A stretch of DNA of 64,000 bases from JANPLD01 sp964445765 (lineage in GTDB: Bacteria; Pseudomonadota; Alphaproteobacteria; Rickettsiales; UBA8987): the NCBI GenBank assembly GCA_964445765.1, contig CAYULD010000001.1, positions 620,001-684,000 on the forward strand. Reading direction: 5' to 3'. Each line of letters starts with the position of its first letter. Positions within the stretch are counted from its first letter, which is position 1. Positions 1-7,917 of this stretch are shown here, piece by piece. Under the pieces are notes generated by a model that worked only from the letters and a program-made list of their open reading frames with translations, was not told the DNA's origin and did no database searches. The translations under genes were made by a program, and so were the position numbers.

Positions 1-39
1 AATAATTGCGATGAATAAAATTTTTATAATTAACTTCAT
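1..39 (-). CDS. Start of next pilus-operon gene (partial)
   Basis: Only 13 codons lie inside the window, reading MKLIIKILFIAII, a lysine followed by a hydrophobic run that looks like the start of a signal peptide or lipoprotein signal. It begins 12 bases after the stop codon of the pilO-like gene on the same strand. In type IV pilus operons the next genes are normally pilP (a lipoprotein) and pilQ (the secretin), and either would fit. The identity is inferred from position only. Confidence 0.5.
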   Translation of the reverse strand, partial: MKLIIKILFIAII

Positions 40-51
40 AAAAATATTTTT

Positions 52-717
52 TTATAATAAATCTTGGTAAATTTTCTTATCAACTGAATAATCTGTAATT
101 TCTAACTTAATTGATAATTTTCGCTCCCCATAGCTAGTAGTGATAACTTTTACTTTCTCACTATTGATAGTTAAAATTGGCTTTTGCCTTAAAAGAGCAA
201 TCTTAAAGGCTATATAGTTTGCATAAATTCCATCAATTTCAAGCAGAACTGAGTTTTTTTGGTAGTTTGCAGGTGAAGTTATATCTTCACTGTTGCCTTT
301 TGTTATGTTTTTAACCGCTAAATTATTTTCAGCAGCCAGCACACTTAAAATTCTGAAGAGGTTTTTTGAGCCTTCAATATCAGAAAAATAATTTATTAAT
401 TCTGATACAATTTCCTTATTTTTCTTTAACATTATATTGCCAGAAGCCAAATTATTTTCTAGCATTTCAAGGGCATCATTAATTTGTTCAACTGAGGTAA
501 ATTCTGAATTATCACGAGCTATAGGGTTGCTAGAAACAATATTAATGCCATATGAAATTGAAATTAAAAAACATAATATTAAAATTGTTTTTAATATCGC
601 TTGTTTATAATTTTCATTGAGAGTCTTTTTGCCCCTCTGCGAAATGGGATCAGCCTTTTTGCCAGAGAAAAAATCCTTTATAATTTTGCCTACATCTGCG
701 TTTAAGTCTATTGCCAT
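52..717 (-). CDS. pilO: PilO-like type IV pilus inner-membrane protein
   Basis: A 221-residue protein with a cytoplasmic N-terminus of about 38 residues, one membrane segment at about 40-60 (ILKTILILCFLISISYGI), then a periplasmic part with a helical stretch (about 75-110) and a small alpha/beta end. This is the usual PilO layout. PilO pairs with PilN in the inner membrane to form the alignment complex that links the pilus motor to the secretin. It directly follows the PilM-PilN fusion gene, with two bases between them. The call rests on topology and context more than on conserved residues, since PilO sequences diverge quickly. A related type II secretion protein (GspM-like) is the main alternative. 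Confidence 0.6.
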   Translation of the reverse strand: MAIDLNADVGKIIKDFFSGKKADPISQRGKKTLNENYKQAILKTILILCFLISISYGINIVSSNPIARDNSEFTSVEQINDALEMLENNLASGNIMLKKNKEIVSELINYFSDIEGSKNLFRILSVLAAENNLAVKNITKGNSEDITSPANYQKNSVLLEIDGIYANYIAFKIALLRQKPILTINSEKVKVITTSYGERKLSIKLEITDYSVDKKIYQDLL

Positions 718-719
718 AA

Positions 720-2429
720 CTATTTTTTAATTTCACCCTGAATAGAAAATTCTCTAACATAACCACCATTATCAAGGTTAATTAGCTTTATGTTTGAAAT
801 ATACATACCCATTAAAATTGAACTATTATCCAATATTCTTGAAAAATTTATAACTGGTTGCTCCTCATAACTTTTGCCAAGCACAACTATCTTTCCTGCC
901 TCAACAAAATCAACCTCTTCAAGCCATACGCCTTCTGGAATATTGGTGCTGATTTCCTGAACTGCCGTTACTAAAACTTCTTGATTTAAGTTTAGGCTAT
1001 CCCTAATTTTTACCAATTTATTAAGCGTGCCACTTTTTTGGCTGATTTCATTGAATTGCTTTTGCTTTTCTTGATACAGCTTATTGAGCTTGTTAAATTC
1101 AGTAATTTCAATTTTAGTAGAATGATAATTTAGGTAAGAAACACCTGAGAAAATTAACAGAAAAGCAAAGCTAAACAGCAAAACAAATGTTACTAAAACT
1201 TTAGAGTAAAACTTCGCCCTAAGATTTTCTATTAAAGAAGTGGAATCTGGCAATAAATTAATCGCCTCTGAAACATTTTGGCTATCTTCACTAACAAAAA
1301 TATCTAACTTTCTGGTTGCTAAACCCGCAGAAATTGCCCAGCCAGATTTATTTGCGAGATTATTATTTGCAAAATTCTTTTCAGGAAATTCTATATTTTC
1401 AAATAAATCGGCAATTTTAAGGCTAAGATTTTCAAATTTAGGTTTTAATAAATCTAAGAAACTTTCAATATTTGCTTCCGCCGAGATAATTTCAAGCTCT
1501 GAAATTTTATTATTTTGCTCTTCGTGTTTAGAAATTATATGTTTAAGCTGAGAAGAAAATTTCTGCACAAAGGCGTTATCTTGCAAAAACTCATTGATGT
1601 AAGTTTTTTCATTTTCTGGCACAAAAATATCGTAAATAATTGGCTTCGCATCTTTTATAACCTGCAAATAATTTTCATCTTTACCAATTTTAAGAAAAGC
1701 CCTTTGCTTATCATCATTATTACTTTTGAGTTTAGAAAGGTTATTGATAGAAAAACAGCCAACATCAACAACTACTAAGTTTAAGTTTGCCTCCTCAATT
1801 ATTGAGCGATAAATTTTAATATCTTCATTTTTACAAGCGACAAAAAGCACTTCCATCTCTTTCTTTTCGCTGATTTCTTTAATGATGCGGTAATAAATTA
1901 AATATTCTGAAATATTTTCAGAAAGCTGAACTAAATTCTGCCAAAAAGAGGGTATCCTTGTTGCTCTATCAAGGTTTTCCCTAGACATCAGCGGGAGGGT
2001 TATAGTTTTAATAATCGCAATAGAAGCAGGTATTGCGATTGCAACATTTTTATTTGTGATTTTATTTTTAGTAATTAAATCTTTTAGGGATTTTACATAA
2101 ACTTTTTTATTCTTCACAAGTGCATCTTGGCTGGAGGTGTTAAGCACTTGTTGCTCTGCAAGTTTTGTAATTTGCCATAAACCTTTATTTTCCTTAGCCT
2201 GACATAATTTTATGCAACTTGGCTGAATATCAAGGCCAATAATTTCAGTTTCATCACAAAAATTCTTTTTGAGATATTCGTTAGTTTTTTCAATAAAAGC
2301 TGGTAGCTTAATTTTAGCTTTCTTAACTTTATTTATTTGCTGGCTTTGCAGGTTAGAATTAGCTGAAGATGCAGAACTTGCGTTCTTTTGGGCTGGGTTT
2401 AAGTTATTAGATTTAAGGGGTGTTTGCAT
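720..2429 (-). CDS. PilM-PilN fusion, type IV pilus assembly
   Basis: A 569-residue protein that appears to join two pilus proteins normally made separately. Residues 1-55 are a low-complexity N/S/Q-rich leader. Residues about 62-380 resemble PilM, an actin-like cytoplasmic ATP-binding protein, and begin with GLDIQPSCIKLCQ, the family's GLDIGxxxIK-type phosphate loop. At 390-394 comes INLLP, the conserved N-terminal motif with which PilN docks into PilM. A membrane segment follows (about 410-432), then a coiled coil (about 436-475) and a PilN-like periplasmic domain to the end. PilO is encoded immediately downstream. The order of parts is visible in the sequence; that the fusion works as both subunits is inferred. 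No frameshift lies at the joint. Confidence 0.7.
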   Translation of the reverse strand: MQTPLKSNNLNPAQKNASSASSANSNLQSQQINKVKKAKIKLPAFIEKTNEYLKKNFCDETEIIGLDIQPSCIKLCQAKENKGLWQITKLAEQQVLNTSSQDALVKNKKVYVKSLKDLITKNKITNKNVAIAIPASIAIIKTITLPLMSRENLDRATRIPSFWQNLVQLSENISEYLIYYRIIKEISEKKEMEVLFVACKNEDIKIYRSIIEEANLNLVVVDVGCFSINNLSKLKSNNDDKQRAFLKIGKDENYLQVIKDAKPIIYDIFVPENEKTYINEFLQDNAFVQKFSSQLKHIISKHEEQNNKISELEIISAEANIESFLDLLKPKFENLSLKIADLFENIEFPEKNFANNNLANKSGWAISAGLATRKLDIFVSEDSQNVSEAINLLPDSTSLIENLRAKFYSKVLVTFVLLFSFAFLLIFSGVSYLNYHSTKIEITEFNKLNKLYQEKQKQFNEISQKSGTLNKLVKIRDSLNLNQEVLVTAVQEISTNIPEGVWLEEVDFVEAGKIVVLGKSYEEQPVINFSRILDNSSILMGMYISNIKLINLDNGGYVREFSIQGEIKK

Positions 2430-2511
2430 CTCAGTATTGCGAACTTGGGATAGTCATTCCTAAGTAACTGAGGCAAACTGCCCCCAGAACCCCCCAACAA
2501 TAAGTAACTTC

Positions 2512-2517
2512 ATTATA
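2512..2517 (-). promoter_or_regulatory. Candidate -10 box of the pilus operon
   Basis: On the minus strand this reads TATAAT, about 85 bases before the pilM-pilN start codon. The hexamer 17 bases upstream (TTTCTA) is a poor -35, so the promoter is only a candidate. Confidence 0.3.
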
Positions 2518-2685
2518 GCAAAAATTATTGCGGTTAGAAACAACTATCTATTTGAAATTAAAATAAATATTGTTTTAATTTGAATATAATTTTATCAAAA
2601 CAACAAATTAAAATTATGATTAGGGCGATTTGGCAAGATATAAATCCTTGCTTGATGTAATTTTAATACGATAATCTAAGGCGTG

Positions 2686-2713
2686 TTGAGGTTTAATTAT
2701 GCACTTCTATAGT
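2686..2713 (+). promoter_or_regulatory. Candidate promoter of tRNA-Arg
   Basis: TTGAGG at 2686-2691, a 16-base spacer, then TATAGT at 2708-2713. Transcription would start near 2720, about 11 bases before the tRNA. The -10 box overlaps the left arm of a perfect palindrome (2709-2730). A second possible promoter lies upstream (TTGCTT at 2648, GATAAT at 2670). Confidence 0.4.
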
Positions 2714-2730
2714 AAAATGCATTTTACTAT
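2709..2730. repeat. Perfect 22-bp palindrome overlapping a promoter
   Basis: ATAGTAAAATG is followed with no spacer by its exact reverse complement CATTTTACTAT. The site ends one base before tRNA-Arg and covers the likely -10 box and transcription start. It could be a repressor operator or an RNA hairpin in the tRNA leader. No other copy was seen in this window. Confidence 0.8.
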
Positions 2731-2731
2731 T

Positions 2732-2807
2732 GCGTCTGTAGCTCAGTGGATAGAGCACATCTCTCCGGAAGATGAGGCCGTAGGTTCAACTCCTATCAGA
2801 CGCACCA
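2732..2807 (+). tRNA. tRNA-Arg (anticodon CCG)
   Basis: A complete 76-base cloverleaf: acceptor GCGTCTG pairs with CAGACGC, the anticodon stem CATCT/AGATG encloses the loop CTCCGGA, giving anticodon CCG (reads CGG). The T arm contains GTTCAAC, and the 3' CCA is encoded. Confidence 0.95.
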
Positions 2808-2916
2808 AAAATACAAGTTGTTATATCTTCTAGGTTTGCAGGTTTTTATTTTTTAACAAGTTTATAGCGTGTTGATTTTTATAGATTTTTCGTTTGGATT
2901 AAGTTTTAGGTTTCTC

Positions 2917-2951
2917 AACAAAAGGGTACTTAAACTCCCTTTTGTTTTTTT
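2917..2951 (+). terminator. Rho-independent terminator after tRNA-Arg
   Basis: AACAAAAGGG and CCCTTTTGTT form a perfect 10-bp stem around a 10-base loop, followed by a run of T. It is in the right orientation to end transcripts coming from tRNA-Arg. It also lies just past the stop of the convergent caspase-like gene. Confidence 0.75.
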
Positions 2952-2964
2952 AGTTTTTACAAAA

Positions 2965-3993
2965 CTACTTAGCTAAATATTTTTCTTGTAAGCCAAATAC
3001 GAAAGCATCACCTAATTTTGGCTTAAGGTCATTTAATTCTCTTACCAAATCCTCTTTTTTAGTTTCTATACTATAATCAGTGCCAGAAAGAATTTTAACA
3101 ACATCGTTCAAATCTTTATCAAACTTTAAATTATTTTTTAAATAATGGCCTTCTAAATCGCATTTTAAGTTCTGTTCTAATTTTTCAAAAGAATAATTAA
3201 ATTTTTCTTTTGCTAATAAAAGCGCTACTGTGCAAGCCTCACCATAATCAACAGCATATATACTCCATTCATTTTTTGCATTCTCCATTTTATTAATTAC
3301 TTCATTTACTCTATCAACCCCAAGAGTATTATCCATATTGTTATGAATTATTTTCAATTGCTCTTCAGAAAATTTATTTCCAAGAAGAGATTTCATTTCA
3401 GTATCTAGATTTAAACTCATGCCATTAGAATTTGCTATACTGGGAACGAATCTTCCTTGCATGTCTGTAGTTAGATAATCTTGAAGCATTGAAAATGCAC
3501 TAAAATCATTACCTAAAACTTTTGATTCACTTAAAGTTCTATAAAAATCTTTTATATAAGCAGATGTGTTCGTCTCACTACCAGTGGTTAAAGTAACGAT
3601 ATTTGAGCCATACTTTATAATATCTTTGCAATCTTGTATCGCACTTCCGCCATAGCATTGTATTAAAAAATAATCCTTTCTATATGGAGAAACTTCTTCA
3701 ATCTTTGTAAAAATTTCACTTGTTCTAGTTGGTGCATCAGATAAAAATGTTGAATGATGACCATCTTTATTCTCACCATGCGCTGAGAAAAATACAGTAA
3801 AGTCTCCATTAATATTCTTTACTTCAGCAATAATTTCATCAATTGATATGTCTCTCTCTCCATCACCCACCAAAAAGACTTTTGCACCTTTATCCTCTAG
3901 CTGTTTTCTTAACAGTTCAATATCATTTTTATCACTAGCCATACCTCCAGGTCCAGCGATTATTAAAACATTCTTTATTGGTTCAGTTGTCAT
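2965..3993 (-). CDS. Caspase-like (clan CD) cysteine peptidase candidate
   Basis: A 342-residue protein, counted from the ATG at 3993, with TAGAG a few bases upstream; an earlier TTG at 4011 would add six residues. An N-terminal alpha/beta part ends in two motifs typical of clan CD peptidases: a hydrophobic strand then SAHGE (catalytic His about 72), and LIQCYGGSA (catalytic Cys about 113). The His-Gly pair and the Cys after a hydrophobic strand, about 40 residues apart, match the caspase/metacaspase/gingipain arrangement. The remaining ~200 residues are helical, charged and unassigned. No signal peptide is visible, so it is probably cytoplasmic or secreted by another route. Substrate and role are unknown. 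The gene is monocistronic, between two tRNA genes. Confidence 0.6.
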   Translation of the reverse strand: MTTEPIKNVLIIAGPGGMASDKNDIELLRKQLEDKGAKVFLVGDGERDISIDEIIAEVKNINGDFTVFFSAHGENKDGHHSTFLSDAPTRTSEIFTKIEEVSPYRKDYFLIQCYGGSAIQDCKDIIKYGSNIVTLTTGSETNTSAYIKDFYRTLSESKVLGNDFSAFSMLQDYLTTDMQGRFVPSIANSNGMSLNLDTEMKSLLGNKFSEEQLKIIHNNMDNTLGVDRVNEVINKMENAKNEWSIYAVDYGEACTVALLLAKEKFNYSFEKLEQNLKCDLEGHYLKNNLKFDKDLNDVVKILSGTDYSIETKKEDLVRELNDLKPKLGDAFVFGLQEKYLAK

Positions 3994-4267
3994 AGATAAC
4001 TCTATTATCAAATTTTATTTATTTTATCATAAAATTATTAACAATTCGTTAATTTTAACAAAAGGCTTAATCTATAGAAGTATAGCAGTAAATTTCTTGA
4101 TTATACCATCAAAATTGCCTGCCACTTAAACATTTATTACCAAAAACAGGAATGTGGAAACATATAACTAAATTCTTAATTGATTCAAAAAACTCTTGCT
4201 TAAGGTTCAAGGTAAATCCACTTTGGTACACCAAAATTTAAGATAGGCTATTTTGTTTAGATGAAAA

Positions 4268-4343
4268 TGGTGATCCCGAGAGGATTTGAACCTCTGACCC
4301 ACTGATTAAAAGTCAGTTGCTCTACCGACTGAGCTACGGGATC
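4268..4343 (-). tRNA. tRNA-Lys (anticodon TTT)
   Basis: A 76-base tRNA on the minus strand: acceptor GATCCCG pairs with CGGGATC, the anticodon loop is CTTTTAA between CTGA and TCAG stem arms, the T arm contains GGTTCAAATCC, and the CCA end is encoded at 4268-4270. Confidence 0.95.
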
Positions 4344-4371
4344 ATAGATAAAGAAAGAAAAATTTCAGTGG

Positions 4372-4399
4372 TTTATAGCTAATATAATCTCATCTTCAA
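4372..4399 (-). promoter_or_regulatory. Promoter of tRNA-Lys
   Basis: On the minus strand TTGAAG (4394-4399), a 16-base spacer and TATAAA (4372-4377). The start would be near 4365, about 20 bases before the mature tRNA. Confidence 0.5.
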
Positions 4400-4439
4400 G
4401 CATTATTTTATAAAAATTGTGTAACTAATGCTTTCTTGA

Positions 4440-4733
4440 TTATTGAGGTATCCGCTTTTCAATGATAATTCCCAAGCATAAAACTATATAAACAAAATAT
4501 TGCCAAAGCTGAGTTAAGCCAAGAAATGCCTCAATTTTCTCAGGGTCTAGCCAATAGAAATATGAATAAATTGGCATTATTACAAAATAAACTTTTATAA
4601 ATTCCCCATCTTTAAGGGCATCTCTGCCATCTTTGGTAAAGATATGTGCCAACATAGAAATTATTGGGAAAATTGAAACAAAAATAGAAATATATAGCTT
4701 ATAATTTGCTCCTAATTCTTCAAATGTTTGCAT
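4440..4733 (-). CDS. Small membrane protein, unassigned
   Basis: A 97-residue protein with three likely membrane segments (about 12-32, 47-63 and 74-92) separated by short charged loops (TKDGRDALKDGE; LDPEKIEAF). I do not recognise the family. It lies between tRNA-Lys and the divergently transcribed asd gene, whose start is 70 bases away. Its regular three-helix pattern and uninterrupted frame make it a credible gene, but nothing in the sequence shows what it does. Confidence 0.65.
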   Translation of the reverse strand: MQTFEELGANYKLYISIFVSIFPIISMLAHIFTKDGRDALKDGEFIKVYFVIMPIYSYFYWLDPEKIEAFLGLTQLWQYFVYIVLCLGIIIEKRIPQ

Positions 4734-4803
4734 AGGTTTTATATTGAAACTTAGTTAATAATAAATATAAGCAACAAGAAAATTCTAAACTTTTGAGGTT
4801 GAA

Positions 4804-5838
4804 ATGTCAAAAAAATATAATGTTGCGGTTGTTGGTGCTACTGGAAATGTTGGCAGAGAAATGCTTGATGTATTGGCTGAAAGAAATTTTCCCATCAATA
4901 ATATTTATGCGGTGGCTTCTTCAAGGTCAGTTGGTAGAGAGATTTCATTTGGTGAAAACTCAACCCTTAAAGTGCAAGATTTAGAATATTTTGATTTCAG
5001 CAAATGTGATATTGCATTATTTTCACCCGGTGCTTCTGTTTCTAAAATTCACGCTCCTAGGGCTGGAAAATCTGGCTGTGTTGTGATTGATAATACTTCA
5101 CAATTCAGAATGGATAAAAACATTCCGCTAGTTGTGCCTGAAGTGAACCCTCAAGATATTGCAAAATATAAAGAAACTGGCATTATTGCCAACCCAAATT
5201 GTTCCACCATTCAAATGGTGGTTGCACTTAAACCACTTACAAAACTTGGAAAAATTAAAAGGGTTGTTGTTTCAACTTATCAATCCGTTTCTGGTGCTGG
5301 CAAAGAAGCTATGGATGAGCTTTATCACCAAACTAAAGGCGTTTATGTTAGTGATTTGAAAGAGCCTGAAAAATTCACTAAAAGAATTGCTTTTAATGTT
5401 ATTCCTCATATTGATAAATTTATGGAAGGTGAATTTGAAGGTTATACTAAAGAAGAATGGAAGATGACCGTTGAAACCAAGAAAATTATGGGCGATGATG
5501 ATATTCAAGTTACTGCAACTTGTGTGCGTGTGCCGGTTTTCATTAGCCATAGTGAATCTATAAATGTTGAATTTGATAAGGAAATTTCAGTTGCTGATGT
5601 TCGTAAAGTTTTAGAAAATGCTGAAGGCGTTGAAGTGATTGATAGCCACGAAAATGGTGGATATATTACCCCTTATGAAGCCGCTGGCAAAGATGCAACC
5701 TTCGTTTCAAGAATTAGAAAAGATGTTACGAACCCTAAAGCTATCAATATGTGGGTGGTTTCAGATAATATTCGCAAGGGTGCAGCATTAAACTCTGTGC
5801 AAATTGCTGAAGTATTGATTAGAGATTATTTGAAATAG
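4804..5838 (+). CDS. asd: Aspartate-semialdehyde dehydrogenase
   Basis: A 344-residue enzyme that reduces aspartyl phosphate to aspartate semialdehyde, the branch point towards diaminopimelate/lysine, threonine and methionine. The N-terminal Rossmann motif is VVGATGNVG (residues 9-17). The catalytic Cys is Cys133 in NPNCST, and the substrate-binding region contains the HSES segment near residue 248. The length is normal for the bacterial family. The ATG is preceded by TTGAGG about 6 bases upstream. In peptidoglycan-making alphaproteobacteria this supplies diaminopimelate; metZ in this window draws on the same branch. Confidence 0.95.
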   Translation: MSKKYNVAVVGATGNVGREMLDVLAERNFPINNIYAVASSRSVGREISFGENSTLKVQDLEYFDFSKCDIALFSPGASVSKIHAPRAGKSGCVVIDNTSQFRMDKNIPLVVPEVNPQDIAKYKETGIIANPNCSTIQMVVALKPLTKLGKIKRVVVSTYQSVSGAGKEAMDELYHQTKGVYVSDLKEPEKFTKRIAFNVIPHIDKFMEGEFEGYTKEEWKMTVETKKIMGDDDIQVTATCVRVPVFISHSESINVEFDKEISVADVRKVLENAEGVEVIDSHENGGYITPYEAAGKDATFVSRIRKDVTNPKAINMWVVSDNIRKGAALNSVQIAEVLIRDYLK

Positions 5839-5909
5839 AAATAATATTAATTTCAACATCAAATTTCTATTAAAAAAATTTTTGATGAAATAATAGTTTC
5901 ATCTTCTGC

Positions 5910-7709
5910 CTAATCGATTTTAAGGGCGGCGAGGAAGGCAGATTGTGGAATTTCAACATTGCCAACTTCTTTCATTCGTTTTTTACCTTTCTTCTGCTTT
6001 TCAAGAAGTTTGCGTTTTCTGGTAATATCACCGCCGTAACATTTTGCAGTTACATCTTTACCAACTGATGAAATAGTTTCACGAGCAATCACCTTTCCGC
6101 CAATAGCGGCTTGCAAAGCCACTTTGAAAAGCTGGCGGGGGATTAAATCTTTTAATTTTGTAATTAAGGCTCTGCCACGATATTCAGCTTGGGTGCGATG
6201 TAAAATCATAGCCATTGCATCAACTGGCTCAGCATTTACTAAGATATTTACTTTTACTAAATCGCCTTCTTCATAGCCTGCCATCTCCCAATCAAATGAG
6301 GCATAGCCTGAAGAAACAGATTTTAACTTATCATAAAAATCAAATACAACTTCATTAAGCGGTAATTTATATTCAAGTAATGCACGATTTCCAACATAAC
6401 TATGATTAAGCTGAACGCCCCGCTTTTTCATACATAATTCCATAATTGAGCCAATATAATCATCAGGCACCATAATGGTTGCTTTAATCCAAGGCTCTTC
6501 TAGCTTTTCAATTTGCGTTGGATCTGGATAATCAGCAGGGTTTTGGAGTTTTGTAACATTGCCTTTTGTATCGTGCAGAATATAAACAACGCTTGGTGCG
6601 GTGGTGATTAAATCAAGGTTATATTCACGCTCCAGCCTTTCTTGAATAACTTCCATATGAAGTAAACCTAAGAAACCACATCTAAAACCAAGCCCTAATG
6701 CCGCGGAAGTCTCTTGCTCATAAGTAAAACTTGTATCATTAATATGTAGCTTGGTTATCGCATCTTTCAGATCATCAAAATCAGCCGCATCAATTGGGAA
6801 TAAGCCACAGAAAACCACAGGTAAGCTAGGCTTAAAGCCATCTAGTGGCTTTTCACACGGGTTTTTATCATCAGTTATAGTATCACCAACTTTACAATCT
6901 GCCACTTGCTTCATATTTGCAATAATATAGCCAACTTCACCGGGGCCAAGAGATTCCACAGATTTCTTCTTGGGGGTAAAAGCCCCCACATCATCAACTG
7001 AATATTTCGCATTATTTGACATAAAGCGGATATTCATTCCATTTTTAATTCTGCCATCAATAACCCTAATTAAAGTTATCACCCCTAGATAAGTATCATA
7101 CCAGCTATCAACCAAAGATGCTTTAAGCGGTGCATTTTCTTCACCTTTTGGAGCTGGAATTTTTTGAACTATCGCCTCTAAAATATCTTGAATGCCAATG
7201 CCTGTTTTTGCAGAAGCAAGAATTGCCTCACTTGCATCTATGCCAATAACCTCTTCTATTTGAGTTTTTATTCTTTCTGGCTCCGCAGAAGGTAAATCAA
7301 CCTTATTAAGAACTGGAATTATCTCCAAATTATTATCTATGGCTTTATAGACATTTGCCAGAGTTTGTGCTTCAACACCTTGTGATGCATCCACCACCAA
7401 TAAACAACCCTCGCAAGCGGCTAAACAGCGAGAAACCTCATAAGAAAAATCCACATGCCCGGGTGTATCCATCAAATTTAGAATATATGTTTCACCATTT
7501 TTAGCTTTATAATTCAGGCGAACCGTTTGGGATTTTATTGTAATGCCCCTTTCTCTCTCAATATCCATATTATCAAGCAATTGGGCTTTCATCTCCCTAT
7601 CTTCAATAGCACCGCAGAACTGAATAATTCTATCCGCAAGCGTGCTTTTGCCGTGATCAATATGGGCAATTATTGAGAAATTTCTTATCTTTGAGAGGTT
7701 TGTTGACAT
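5910..7709 (-). CDS. lepA: Elongation factor 4 (LepA), ribosomal GTPase
   Basis: A 599-residue translational GTPase that acts on stalled or mistranslocated ribosomes. GTPase motifs are intact: AHIDHGKST (15-23), DTPGHVDF, and NKVDLP. The LepA-specific C-terminal domain ends with the basic segment KQKKGKKRMK, close to the family's canonical end. The length is the usual ~600. It converges with asd, 71 bases apart. The spacer holds short hairpins (for example GATGAAA/TTTCATC at 5884-5903) but no classic T-tract terminator. Confidence 0.97.
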   Translation of the reverse strand: MSTNLSKIRNFSIIAHIDHGKSTLADRIIQFCGAIEDREMKAQLLDNMDIERERGITIKSQTVRLNYKAKNGETYILNLMDTPGHVDFSYEVSRCLAACEGCLLVVDASQGVEAQTLANVYKAIDNNLEIIPVLNKVDLPSAEPERIKTQIEEVIGIDASEAILASAKTGIGIQDILEAIVQKIPAPKGEENAPLKASLVDSWYDTYLGVITLIRVIDGRIKNGMNIRFMSNNAKYSVDDVGAFTPKKKSVESLGPGEVGYIIANMKQVADCKVGDTITDDKNPCEKPLDGFKPSLPVVFCGLFPIDAADFDDLKDAITKLHINDTSFTYEQETSAALGLGFRCGFLGLLHMEVIQERLEREYNLDLITTAPSVVYILHDTKGNVTKLQNPADYPDPTQIEKLEEPWIKATIMVPDDYIGSIMELCMKKRGVQLNHSYVGNRALLEYKLPLNEVVFDFYDKLKSVSSGYASFDWEMAGYEEGDLVKVNILVNAEPVDAMAMILHRTQAEYRGRALITKLKDLIPRQLFKVALQAAIGGKVIARETISSVGKDVTAKCYGGDITRKRKLLEKQKKGKKRMKEVGNVEIPQSAFLAALKID

Positions 7710-7917
7710 CTATCTTATTGAAAAATATGGAAATTATTAGTTGTAGCAACTATAATAAAAAAATCTTAGTAACGCATTGTTAAAAGAATTACAAGCCAAA
7801 ATGTCTTTTATAGACCTCAGATTAATCATCTTACTAAAGCCATATCAAAACCACACCATCAACAAATTAACTTTTTCTTAACTTTTATTTGATATAATTA
7901 AAAAAATTGTGTCAAAT

